Shown here: positions 47,978 to 55,803 of the stretch, piece after piece | Position numbering within the stretch: the stretch's first letter is position 1 | Layout of the letters: each line of letters opens with the position of its first letter | Assembly: GCA_024226515.1 (NCBI GenBank) | Contig: JAAELQ010000319.1 | Coordinates: 40,494-104,493 of the forward strand | DNA from: a bacterium | GTDB taxonomy: Bacteria; Acidobacteriota; Polarisedimenticolia; Polarisedimenticolales; Polarisedimenticolaceae | Direction of reading: 5' to 3' | Length of the DNA stretch: 64,000 nucleotides | The notes under the pieces: model-generated | The model's input: only the letters and a program-made list of their open reading frames with translations | Databases searched by the model: none | What the model was told of the DNA's origin: nothing | Position numbers and translations under genes: made by a program

Positions 47978-50900
47978 TCAGCGCAGCATCACGAGCACCC
48001 GCACCTTCCCGGTGCCGGAATCGAGTGCCTCGAGAGCCTTGCCGATAATCGTCCCCGGTCGGGGATCGTCCGCTCGCATGGCGTGACCGGGGGTTGCCGA
48101 CGTCGTCAGCAGGTCGCCGATGCGGATGGCGCCGTAGCCCGCGTCGACCTTGCAGTCGACCGTGCCGGACAGCGCGATGGGTGCGTGGGTGCGGTCGAAT
48201 CGTCCCTGCAACAGGCGCCACAGCCGGGCTTCTTCCTCGTCGCGCCCGAAACGGCGCGCCTCGTCGAGCTGCGCCGCGAGGACGGGATCCGCGTCGGCGA
48301 TGCGCGTCATGCCCGCGCCGAGCAGCAAGCCCGGCTCCGCGGACACGATCCCCACCACCGCAGGATCGGCAGGAGAGCGTCCCAGGCGCATGGCGCCCGG
48401 AGAAGCGAGGTCGACGACCAGTACGTCGCCCACTTCGGTCGGCTCGTTGACGGGATGGTACTCCGCGAGATCGAGCGACGAGGGTCGCACGGCGCCCTTG
48501 ACGTGCAGGTTGCCCATCTCGTCGACGCGCAGCAGCTCGTGGTCGACGCCGTTTTCGCCCCCGCCGAATACCGAGAACCGCGCGCCCTCGTCGGGCCCAC
48601 GGTCGAACACGACCTGCAGATGCCCCGGTACGGACTGGATGCCGGTCTCCGGGTCTGCGGTCCGCTGGTCGAGCTCCTCGGTCAACTCTGCGCTGACGAC
48701 CTCGATGGCGTCACCCGGTGTGTAGTGCCCGCGGTGAATGAACGTCAGCACCTTTCCTCGTCCGCCCGAGAAGCTCTCGAGGGCCGTTCCCACGATCGGC
48801 CCGGGTCGCGTGGCCTTCATCGCCACGCCCGGCACGGGGCTTGGAGCCAGGTAGTCTCCTGCTCGGATCTCACCGAAAGCGGCGTCGACTTTGACCGGCA
48901 CGCGCCCCGACAGGGCGATCGGGGCGATGCGCTTCTCGAAGAACAACTGCAGCGCTCGGTCGTTGACGTCTTGCCGGTGCATGTGTAGATCCGATTGGTA
49001 CCGCTCGCGCAGCTCATCCTGTGTGACCCCCGGCTGCGGAGTTCGAGCCAAGGGGGCATTGCCCTCCTGGACCTCTACCGCACCGACATCCGGTCCATTG
49101 AAGTGGCTCGTCAGGTAATGAGCCGAGAAGCTCTCGAGGGAATCGAGCCGTTCTTCCGCGCGCTGCAGCGCCGGATTCAGCGCCACGACCTCGCGCGACA
49201 GATCGCCCTCTCGGGATTCGAACTCCCGAGCGACCTCATCACCCCACGCCTGGCGAATGGCCTCGACCGAGAAGGCTCCTCCTCCGAGAACGATTCCGGG
49301 TTCGGTGCTGACCACGCCGAGCACGGCACGATCGTCGGCTCCTTGCGTCAGCCGCACGGCCTCCTTGCGGGTCGCGTCTACGGCGACGAGATCCCCCGGC
49401 TCCATCTCCTCTGCCTTGAGGAAACCCTCTGCGATGTCGAACGTTTGGTTCTCGAAGATCGTGCCGCCAATGAACAGGTCGCCTCCGGCCTCCAGCTGCA
49501 TCAGCCGGTCCGGATTGGCGGTCGTGTCGTCGAACCAGCGCCAGATCGGGTCGGCCGTCGTGTCGTTGTTGGAGTCCACGAGGAAGTACATGTGGCTGTT
49601 CTCGGAGTACAGTTCCAGAGCAGCGTTGTTCAGCGTCTCGATCGATCCATCGAACAACGCGATGTCGTCGGATAGCAAGAAGGCATCGAGCGAGTCGTCC
49701 CAGAGAATGAACTCGTTGTCGCGTGCGTTGTCGTCATAGAAATAAATATGCTGATCGCCGTCCGCGCTGCCTGTGCTGTTTGCATCCATGTACAGCGTGC
49801 GATTGAGAAACGCGCTCGCCCCAATCTCGAGGTCGAAGTTCACGAACAGATCGCCGCCGTTGGAGATCGCTCCCGACTCCGGGTCGACGGCACCGAACGC
49901 GTTGTAACCGACCGGCGTACCAAGGAACCCTGACTGGAGCACCCCATCGATCGCTAGATCCTCGCTCATTCTGAAAGTGTCCAGTGCGTCCTCCCACCGG
50001 ATGAAGTCGCCGAGCTGGTTGTTGTTGTTGTAGAACCAGATCGACTGGGGACCATCCGGCTCTCCAGAAGCGCTCGACTCCATGATCAGGCTACGGTTCA
50101 GGTACGCGAGACCGCCGACCTCCAGATCCTCGTTGACGAAGACATCGTCGTTCGTGCCGATCCCGGGGGCGTCGGAGTCGATGTCTCCGAACGCATTGAA
50201 CGCGACGCTGGGAGTGCTCATGCCGGTTTGGATATTGCCCAGCAACACGAGGCCCGTGTTGGTCGACAGGCGGCCGATGGAGTCGTGCCAACGCAGTTCC
50301 TTGCCCGTGCGCGAGCCGGCATCGTAGAAGTAGATCACCTGGTCGCCGTCCGGTTCGCCGGACGCGGTCGTCTCCATGAACAGCGTGCGGTTCAGGGACG
50401 CATCGCCGGAGACTTCAAGATGACTGCCGACGCCCATGATCCCGGAGACCGACGCGTCGCCGGTCGAGGGGTCGCCGATGGCGGCATGAACGTGTAGGGA
50501 GTCCGCAAGGCCACCGTCGGTCAGGGTCGTCACATCGGCGGCAGTCAGGTCGTCGTCGGCTCCCGGCCCCAGGTTGATGTCGCCACCGTCCACGAACAGG
50601 TCACCGTCGAGTTGCAGCGAGCCGGTGCTGAACAGCTCCGCGATTTCCACGAAGTCGAAGCCACGATAGAACTGGAAGTTGCCGGCGCCCGACCGCATCC
50701 GGAACACGCCGTCCCCGAAGATCTCCAGCGAGCCGTCGGACGGGTCGTTTCCGGCGTTGAGAAAGATGTCGTCGCCGTTGAAATCCCCGGCGTAGACGCG
50801 GAAGTATGTCGTACTGGTGTCGATTCGCGTGGAGGCGGGAAAAAAGATGTCGCCGCCGTTCACGGTCATGTCCTGCACGGAGAGGTTGCCGGACTTCGTT

Positions 50901-51388
50901 TGCGCCGTCGACGAAGTGTCGAGGTAACCGGACGAGTCCCGGCCGTCGAGATGATCGGCGTTCAACGCGTAGGGAGCTGCGACGACGCGGATGCGCGGGC
51001 ACAGCGTCTCGAAGCTGCCTCCGTCGCCGACGTCGATCTCCATGTACACCGCGTCGTGGTCGCGGAAGATCTCGGCAATCGTACCGGCCGCACCTGCCGT
51101 GACGGTTCCCGATCCGAGCTGCACGTTGAACGACCCGTTGGCCAGCGCGACGCCCCCCGTGCCCACCGCCTGGTGCGCGTCGGTCAGCAGCAGCGTCCCG
51201 CTGACGCACCCCGCCCCGCCGTCGGTGTCGTAGAAGCGGAACACCATGTCGCGCGTGCCGTCGATGGGGACGCCCGACGAGTCACGCAGCACTCCCTGGT
51301 AGTTGACCAGTCCTGGTGGCTCCGCAGCGTCGATGGAAACAAACGTGCAGAAAAGAAGGAAGAAGCCTTGCAAGCAGCGGCGTCTCAT
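47978..51388 (-). CDS. Fibre-like surface protein, paralogue 4
   Basis: 1136 residues from ATG at 51388, preceded by AGGAGG. Signal peptide (LQGFFLLFCTFVSIDA), then NYQGVLRDSSGVPIDGTRD, the N-terminal module, about three 98-residue repeats, and both C-terminal modules (DIAEGFLKAEEMEPGDLVAV, YLAPSPVPGVAMKATRPGP; LLTTSATPGHAMRADDPRP). Between the two modules a coiled-coil-like stretch runs EVAREFESREGDLSREVVAL. First gene of its operon. The frame is open well upstream of 51388 but that part is antisense to the divergent gene. Confidence 0.87.
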   Translation of the reverse strand: MRRRCLQGFFLLFCTFVSIDAAEPPGLVNYQGVLRDSSGVPIDGTRDMVFRFYDTDGGAGCVSGTLLLTDAHQAVGTGGVALANGSFNVQLGSGTVTAGAAGTIAEIFRDHDAVYMEIDVGDGGSFETLCPRIRVVAAPYALNADHLDGRDSSGYLDTSSTAQTKSGNLSVQDMTVNGGDIFFPASTRIDTSTTYFRVYAGDFNGDDIFLNAGNDPSDGSLEIFGDGVFRMRSGAGNFQFYRGFDFVEIAELFSTGSLQLDGDLFVDGGDINLGPGADDDLTAADVTTLTDGGLADSLHVHAAIGDPSTGDASVSGIMGVGSHLEVSGDASLNRTLFMETTASGEPDGDQVIYFYDAGSRTGKELRWHDSIGRLSTNTGLVLLGNIQTGMSTPSVAFNAFGDIDSDAPGIGTNDDVFVNEDLEVGGLAYLNRSLIMESSASGEPDGPQSIWFYNNNNQLGDFIRWEDALDTFRMSEDLAIDGVLQSGFLGTPVGYNAFGAVDPESGAISNGGDLFVNFDLEIGASAFLNRTLYMDANSTGSADGDQHIYFYDDNARDNEFILWDDSLDAFLLSDDIALFDGSIETLNNAALELYSENSHMYFLVDSNNDTTADPIWRWFDDTTANPDRLMQLEAGGDLFIGGTIFENQTFDIAEGFLKAEEMEPGDLVAVDATRKEAVRLTQGADDRAVLGVVSTEPGIVLGGGAFSVEAIRQAWGDEVAREFESREGDLSREVVALNPALQRAEERLDSLESFSAHYLTSHFNGPDVGAVEVQEGNAPLARTPQPGVTQDELRERYQSDLHMHRQDVNDRALQLFFEKRIAPIALSGRVPVKVDAAFGEIRAGDYLAPSPVPGVAMKATRPGPIVGTALESFSGGRGKVLTFIHRGHYTPGDAIEVVSAELTEELDQRTADPETGIQSVPGHLQVVFDRGPDEGARFSVFGGGENGVDHELLRVDEMGNLHVKGAVRPSSLDLAEYHPVNEPTEVGDVLVVDLASPGAMRLGRSPADPAVVGIVSAEPGLLLGAGMTRIADADPVLAAQLDEARRFGRDEEEARLWRLLQGRFDRTHAPIALSGTVDCKVDAGYGAIRIGDLLTTSATPGHAMRADDPRPGTIIGKALEALDSGTGKVRVLVMLR
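49640..50404 (-). repeat. 98-codon tandem repeats in paralogue 4
   Basis: Equivalent codons begin at 50404, 50110 and 49816, 294 bases apart, marked LFMETTASGEPDGDQVIYFY, LIMESSASGEPDGPQSIWFY and LYMDANSTGSADGDQHIYFY. One codon shorter per unit than in paralogues 1 and 2. Confidence 0.85.
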
Positions 51389-51453
51389 GGACGGCCTCCT
51401 TTTCACGATCGAGTCGAGAACGACACCCAGTTCGGTGAGGGGGATTGCCGCGT

Positions 51454-51482
51454 TTATAACACGCTGCAAAACACGGTGTCTA
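51454..51482 (-). promoter_or_regulatory. Promoter of the paralogue-4 operon
   Basis: Minus-strand TAGACA (51482-51477), 17 bases, TTATAA (51459-51454). It shares GGATAGACA and CGTGTTATA with the promoter at 45309. Its -35 overlaps an inverted repeat at 51479-51503. Confidence 0.7.
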
Positions 51483-51503
51483 TCCCAAACAGTTCGGGAT
51501 AGA
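51479..51503. promoter_or_regulatory. Inverted repeat between divergent surface-protein genes
   Basis: TCTATCCC (51479-51486), nine bases, GGGATAGA (51496-51503): perfect arms. It covers the -35 of the paralogue-4 promoter and lies 28 bases before the start codon of the divergent FG-GAP gene, so one factor could govern both. Binding is inferred. Confidence 0.5.
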
Positions 51504-51530
51504 ATCAGGCAAGAGAAACGAGGCGATTCC

Positions 51531-54500
51531 GTGATTCGAACCGCGACCAGGACGATCCTGCTTCTGGGTCTGCTGGCGATTTGCGTTCCCGCCGAGGCCG
51601 TGGAGCTCTTCGGCCCCGCGGGCGTGGCGACGCGCGTCGGGCGGTCGCCGGACGATCTGGTCGCGGGAGACTTCGACGGCGACGGGATCTCCGATCTCGC
51701 TGTGACGCAACGAGGAGGAGTCGTCTGCGAGGATCTCGAGACAGCGTGCACCGACGACGACGATTGCGACGGACGCTGCCTCGGTTTGCTGCGCGTGCTG
51801 ATCAGCGACGGCAGCGGAGGGTTCTCGCGGCAGTCGGAGTTGATCGCGGGCGCCGAGCCTGGTGCGATCGCGGCGGACGACCTGGACGCGGACGGCGACC
51901 TCGATCTGGTCGTCGCCAATCGCGGCGACGACACGTTGGTCTGGTTCGAAGCCGACGGCCGGGGCGGATTCGCGGCGGCGCAGTCGATTGCGGGTTCGTT
52001 CTCGCGTCCATCCGACGTCGAGCTGGCGCACTTCAACAACGACAGTCTGCCCGACCTCGTCGTGTGCAACGCGGATGCGGATTCGGTGGAGGTGCTGCTC
52101 GGTGTTGGCGGCGGCGGCTTCCTGCCGGTCATGGGCCCACTCTCGGGCGTGCCCGCGCCGTCTTCGGTGGCGGTGCTGGACGTCGACCGCAACGGCCTCC
52201 CCGACCTCGTGACCTCCAACCCGCAGCAAGATGCCTTGACGGTCATACCCGGCCTGGGCGGGGCCAACTTCTTGGCGCCACGATCCGTGCCCCTCTCCGA
52301 CGGCGCGTTTCCGACGTTGGTGATCGCGGCGGACTTCTTGCCCGAGGAGGGGGACGAGTTGATCGCGGTGCAGGGCGGCAGCGACTTCGACTCCATCGCG
52401 CTGCTGGGCGCGTTCGACAAGAGCGGGCTCGAACTGCTGGGCCAGATCGAGGTCGGGCGCACGCCACGGTCCGCCGCAGCGACGGATCTCGACGGCGATG
52501 GCGTCACCGACATCGTCGTTGCGAACCGGAACGGCGACTCGTTGACGATTCTGCGGGGTGACGGTCTGGGTGGGTTCGTGAGGCGCTGCACTCCGATCGA
52601 CGGCAGCGACACGTGCGGCGAGACGGGGACGCCCGCGCCGACGCGCATGGCGATCGCCGATGTCGACGTCGATGGTGCGGCGGACGTGGTCGTGATCAAC
52701 GAAACGGCCGCAACCGTCAACACGCTACTGGGTGACGGCCTGGGCGGACTGATCGGTCCGCGCGATGTCGCGGTGGGGTCCGGCCCCGAGTCGGTGGCGA
52801 CGGGCGACTTCGACGACGATGGACTCGATGACTTCGTCGTGGCGAACACGTCCGCCGGTACGCTGAGCGTACTGCTCAACGACGGGTTGAACGGTTTCGT
52901 TCCCGGGCCGGACGTCACCGGCTTCGTGGCTCCGACCTCCGTTGCAGCGGGAGACTTCGACTCGAACGGAACGATGGATCTGGCGGTAGCAGACATCGAG
53001 GGCGGAGTCGCCGACGTGAGAGTGCTGGAGGGCAAGGGCGACGGAACGTTCGAGACGCTGCAGAACCTCGACGTCGTCCAGGAAGCGGAGATCGTCTTCG
53101 CACACGACCTCGACGGAGACGACGTGCTCGACCTCGTCGTGGTGCATGCCATCGACGATTTCTTCCTGAATCCTCCCAATCGCGTCAGTCTGCTGCGCGG
53201 TCAGGGCGACGGCGCCTTCGTGCAGATCGATGACGGTACGCTCTTCGTGCGCCCCGGACCGGGCGCCGTCGATGTCTCCGACCTGAACGGCGATGGCCAC
53301 GTCGATCTGGTCGTGACGAACCGCGACGCCGACCGGGTTCGCATCTTCATGGGGCTCGGCGACGGCGCGTTCGAGGATCTCGACATCGACATACGACTCG
53401 AAGGCAGTCCGTCGTCCATCGTGGCGCGCGACCTCGACGGGGACAGCCGGCCCGACCTCGTCGTCGCGCTGTCCGACCGATCGAGAACAAACGTGTTTCG
53501 CGGACGCGGTGACGGTACGTTCGAGCCCGTATTCGCGATCGACGTCGCCGAGGATCCACGTGCGCTTGCCGCGGGTGACGTCAACAACGACGGAGAGATC
53601 GACCTGGCCGTCGTGTCTTCGGGCGGAGATTCCGCCACGCTACTGCTCGGTGTAGGCGACGGCACGCTACGGCGCGGTCCCGAGATCGGAGTCGGCCAGA
53701 GGCCCCACGCCGTTGCCTTCGTCGACTTCAACGGCGACACGTTTCGGGATCTGATTGCGGTGAATCGTCGGGACGGCGACGTCAGCATCCTGCTCAACCA
53801 GCTTCGACGTCGCGCAGACCTCGACGGCTCGAACCGCATCGACGGCTTCGACATCGCTGCGCTCGGCCGCTCGGCCGGCCTCGACGACGCCTCGCCCGAC
53901 TACCGCGGCAACCTCGACGTCGACCTGAACGGCACGATCGACTGCCACGATCTGGCCGCGACGGCCGCGCGCTTCGGCGAGGTCGACCGCGAGCTGTCGT
54001 CGCTGCGTGCCTCGCTCTCCGGCGTACGGCCCGGAGACAGCAACAGCGTGACGTTTCAGGATGACGGGGCCGAGGGAGATCGACTGCGCGTGCGCGTGAT
54101 GGTCGACGTGCCCGACGACGCAGCGTCCATCGTCGACTTCGGCGTCACGTTCGAGCCCCCCGAAGGGGAGAGCCAGGTGCTGGAGTACGTCGGATACGAC
54201 CACGGTGACTACCTCGGCGGCGGGATCGTGCAGTACCTGTTCGTAGATCCGACCGTCCCCGGACGCATCGACGTCTCCGGCGTGCGCATCCCGCTGCGCG
54301 ACCTGGTGCGCGAGCCGCAGCCCTTACTGGACCTCGTGTTCCGCGCGCGCCGTATCGGCAGCGTCGATCTCGAGTTCACCGGCAACACCTTCGCGGCGCC
54401 GGTCGTGCTGGCGACCGAGCCTGATGGCTGCGAGGACGGCTGTCCCGTCGAGGGCGTGACCTTCGGCGCGGGCGTTCGCGTCGCGATCGGTGACTCCGGC

Positions 54501-54827
54501 GGTGACGCCCCACCGGCGAAGATCGGCTTCGCTCCCGCAACGCTGCAGTTCGGCGCCGTCTCGCTGAGCGAGTCGTCTCACCGGATTCTGCGCGTCTCCA
54601 ACTTCGGCTTCGCCGATCTCGTCGTCTCGACGATCGAGCCCGACGACCCGGCCTTCGTCGCGCACTTCGACGGGCCCGTGACGATTCCCGCCTTCGGTTT
54701 CGTGCGGCTGTCGGTCGAGTTCACGCCTCCGGCGCCGGGTGTGTTCGATGCCGCACTGTCGATCTCGTACGATCCCGGGCAGCCGCCGGCCGTCGTGCCC
54801 CTGTCGGGCACCGGGGCGGGTTTCTAG
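51531..54827 (+). CDS. Secreted FG-GAP propeller with dockerin, cohesin-like and ASH-type domains
   Basis: 1098 residues from GTG at 51531, with GAGG upstream. Signal peptide (TILLLGLLAICVPAEA). Residues about 25-760 are FG-GAP/VCBS repeats of the form VAGDFDGDGISDLAV. Residues about 765-825 hold two EF-hand-like loops of a type I dockerin (DLDGSNRIDGFDIAALGRSA; DVDLNGTIDCHDLAATAARF). A cohesin-like beta domain follows (about 845-975, RVRVMVDVPDDAASIVDFGV). The end (about 985-1098) is a choice-of-anchor-D/ASH domain, IGFAPATLQFGAVSLSESS to PLSGTGAGF. Divergent from the fibre operon. Confidence 0.85.
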   Translation: MIRTATRTILLLGLLAICVPAEAVELFGPAGVATRVGRSPDDLVAGDFDGDGISDLAVTQRGGVVCEDLETACTDDDDCDGRCLGLLRVLISDGSGGFSRQSELIAGAEPGAIAADDLDADGDLDLVVANRGDDTLVWFEADGRGGFAAAQSIAGSFSRPSDVELAHFNNDSLPDLVVCNADADSVEVLLGVGGGGFLPVMGPLSGVPAPSSVAVLDVDRNGLPDLVTSNPQQDALTVIPGLGGANFLAPRSVPLSDGAFPTLVIAADFLPEEGDELIAVQGGSDFDSIALLGAFDKSGLELLGQIEVGRTPRSAAATDLDGDGVTDIVVANRNGDSLTILRGDGLGGFVRRCTPIDGSDTCGETGTPAPTRMAIADVDVDGAADVVVINETAATVNTLLGDGLGGLIGPRDVAVGSGPESVATGDFDDDGLDDFVVANTSAGTLSVLLNDGLNGFVPGPDVTGFVAPTSVAAGDFDSNGTMDLAVADIEGGVADVRVLEGKGDGTFETLQNLDVVQEAEIVFAHDLDGDDVLDLVVVHAIDDFFLNPPNRVSLLRGQGDGAFVQIDDGTLFVRPGPGAVDVSDLNGDGHVDLVVTNRDADRVRIFMGLGDGAFEDLDIDIRLEGSPSSIVARDLDGDSRPDLVVALSDRSRTNVFRGRGDGTFEPVFAIDVAEDPRALAAGDVNNDGEIDLAVVSSGGDSATLLLGVGDGTLRRGPEIGVGQRPHAVAFVDFNGDTFRDLIAVNRRDGDVSILLNQLRRRADLDGSNRIDGFDIAALGRSAGLDDASPDYRGNLDVDLNGTIDCHDLAATAARFGEVDRELSSLRASLSGVRPGDSNSVTFQDDGAEGDRLRVRVMVDVPDDAASIVDFGVTFEPPEGESQVLEYVGYDHGDYLGGGIVQYLFVDPTVPGRIDVSGVRIPLRDLVREPQPLLDLVFRARRIGSVDLEFTGNTFAAPVVLATEPDGCEDGCPVEGVTFGAGVRVAIGDSGGDAPPAKIGFAPATLQFGAVSLSESSHRILRVSNFGFADLVVSTIEPDDPAFVAHFDGPVTIPAFGFVRLSVEFTPPAPGVFDAALSISYDPGQPPAVVPLSGTGAGF

Positions 54828-54833
54828 CCCGGG

Positions 54834-55217
54834 CTATCCGTCGAAGCCGAGTCCCCTGGCGATTTCGGCCTGCCGTCGATCGAGGGTGAGGAACTGCAGA
54901 CGCCGCAGTCTTCTTCTGGCGTACACCGCCGCCGCCAGGTGCCAGAGGTCGGCGCCCCGGGCGTGACCCACCGAGAGTACCTCTCGGAACTCGGGTGTCA
55001 GCGGGCGATCCGGGAAGATCCAGTTGATCCAGGACAGCAGGTCGGCGCAGTCCTCCTGTACGTGCTCTCTCGACAGCGCGGCGCGTAACTCGGCCTCGAG
55101 CAGATTGGACGACATGACGCGCGCGAATCCGCCCAGCTTCTTCTTCATACTGGGTGCCCGTGGTTCGTCGAACGCGATCGCGGCGAGGCAGGACGTGTCC
55201 ACATACGCGAGCTTCAT
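54834..55217 (-). CDS. vapC: VapC-like PIN-domain toxin
   Basis: 127 residues. PIN-domain acidic residues: Asp7 in AYVDTSCLAAIAF, Glu near 41 in SNLLEAELRAAL, and Asp in RGADLWHLAAAVY. Such proteins are RNases neutralised by the upstream antitoxin. Its start overlaps the antitoxin stop, so they are translated together. The gene ends six bases from the converging FG-GAP gene. Confidence 0.87.
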   Translation of the reverse strand: MKLAYVDTSCLAAIAFDEPRAPSMKKKLGGFARVMSSNLLEAELRAALSREHVQEDCADLLSWINWIFPDRPLTPEFREVLSVGHARGADLWHLAAAVYARRRLRRLQFLTLDRRQAEIARGLGFDG

Positions 55218-55483
55218 TCGCGGGAGTCCAGGAAACGCTTCAGCGCACCCTTCTTCTTGGCCAGGGCGGACAGTTCACCGGTCGGCGCCGTCGAACGGGA
55301 GAGGATGCCCTCGTCCTCCATCTCTTGCAGCGCGCGATCTTCGTCCCCCGTGGCGTAGACCGGCCGGATCTCTGCCACCGCCGTCCCGTGGTAGGAGATC
55401 GTGACGCTCTGACCGTCCCGAACGCGACGCAGGATCTCGCTGAATCGCGCCTTGGCCTCGTAGGTCGTGTAGATCTTGGACAC
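55214..55483 (-). CDS. Phd/YefM-like antitoxin
   Basis: 89 residues. The N-terminus IYTTYEAKARFSEILRRVRD with VTISYHGTAVAEIRP is the Phd/YefM DNA-binding fold; the C-terminal part (EMEDEGILSRS) is the toxin-wrapping tail. It overlaps vapC by four bases. The control region upstream is shared with the divergent AbrB-type gene. Confidence 0.87.
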   Translation of the reverse strand: MSKIYTTYEAKARFSEILRRVRDGQSVTISYHGTAVAEIRPVYATGDEDRALQEMEDEGILSRSTAPTGELSALAKKKGALKRFLDSRE

Positions 55484-55514
55484 CTGGTAACTCCGGTGAG
55501 TGTAATATACAGAA

Positions 55515-55529
55515 ACTAGTCAGACTAGT
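55515..55529. promoter_or_regulatory. Repeated ACTAGT operator-like sites
   Basis: Two palindromic ACTAGT hexamers (55515-55520 and 55524-55529), with centres nine bases apart, lie between the divergent antitoxin and AbrB-type genes, next to an AT-rich TAATATAC. A binding site for either protein is plausible. Confidence 0.45.
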
Positions 55530-55548
55530 CAATTTGGGAGCGGGGAAA

Positions 55549-55800
55549 ATGCCGGTTGCCACGATGAGATCCAAGGGCCAGGTCACGATTCCCAAGGAAG
55601 TCCGCAGACTGCTGAATTTGAGAGCGGGGGATCGTCTCGAATTTCGCGTCGAGCCGGAAGGTACCGTGCGGCTCTTTCCGATCGCGCGACGGGTGTCCGA
55701 GGTCTACGGGATGCTGGCCGAGAAGGTAAAGCGGGGACGCTCGAGCGGCGAGATCGACGCAGCGTTAGCCGACTCGTTCAAGAAACCCACAGAGGGCTGA
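55549..55800 (+). CDS. AbrB/SpoVT-type DNA-binding protein, possible orphan antitoxin
   Basis: 83 residues from ATG at 55549, with a purine-rich GGGAGCGGGG upstream (a TTG at 55534 is possible). The swapped-hairpin domain reads MRSKGQVTIPKEVRRLLNLR then AGDRLEFRVEPEG. The short acidic/basic tail resembles VapB-type antitoxins, but no toxin gene follows; the next gene is convergent. It may regulate the divergent Phd/VapC pair. Confidence 0.85.
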   Translation: MPVATMRSKGQVTIPKEVRRLLNLRAGDRLEFRVEPEGTVRLFPIARRVSEVYGMLAEKVKRGRSSGEIDAALADSFKKPTEG

Positions 55801-55803
55801 ACG

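Noticed and set aside
49196..49230. A tRNA T-arm-like GGGAGTTCGAATCCCGA on the minus strand
   Set aside because: It is part of an intact coding frame (REFESREGD) and no acceptor or anticodon arm surrounds it.
51389..53179. Upstream extension of the paralogue-4 frame
   Set aside because: The sequence is antisense to the FG-GAP/dockerin gene; the signal peptide and AGGAGG at 51388 fix the start.
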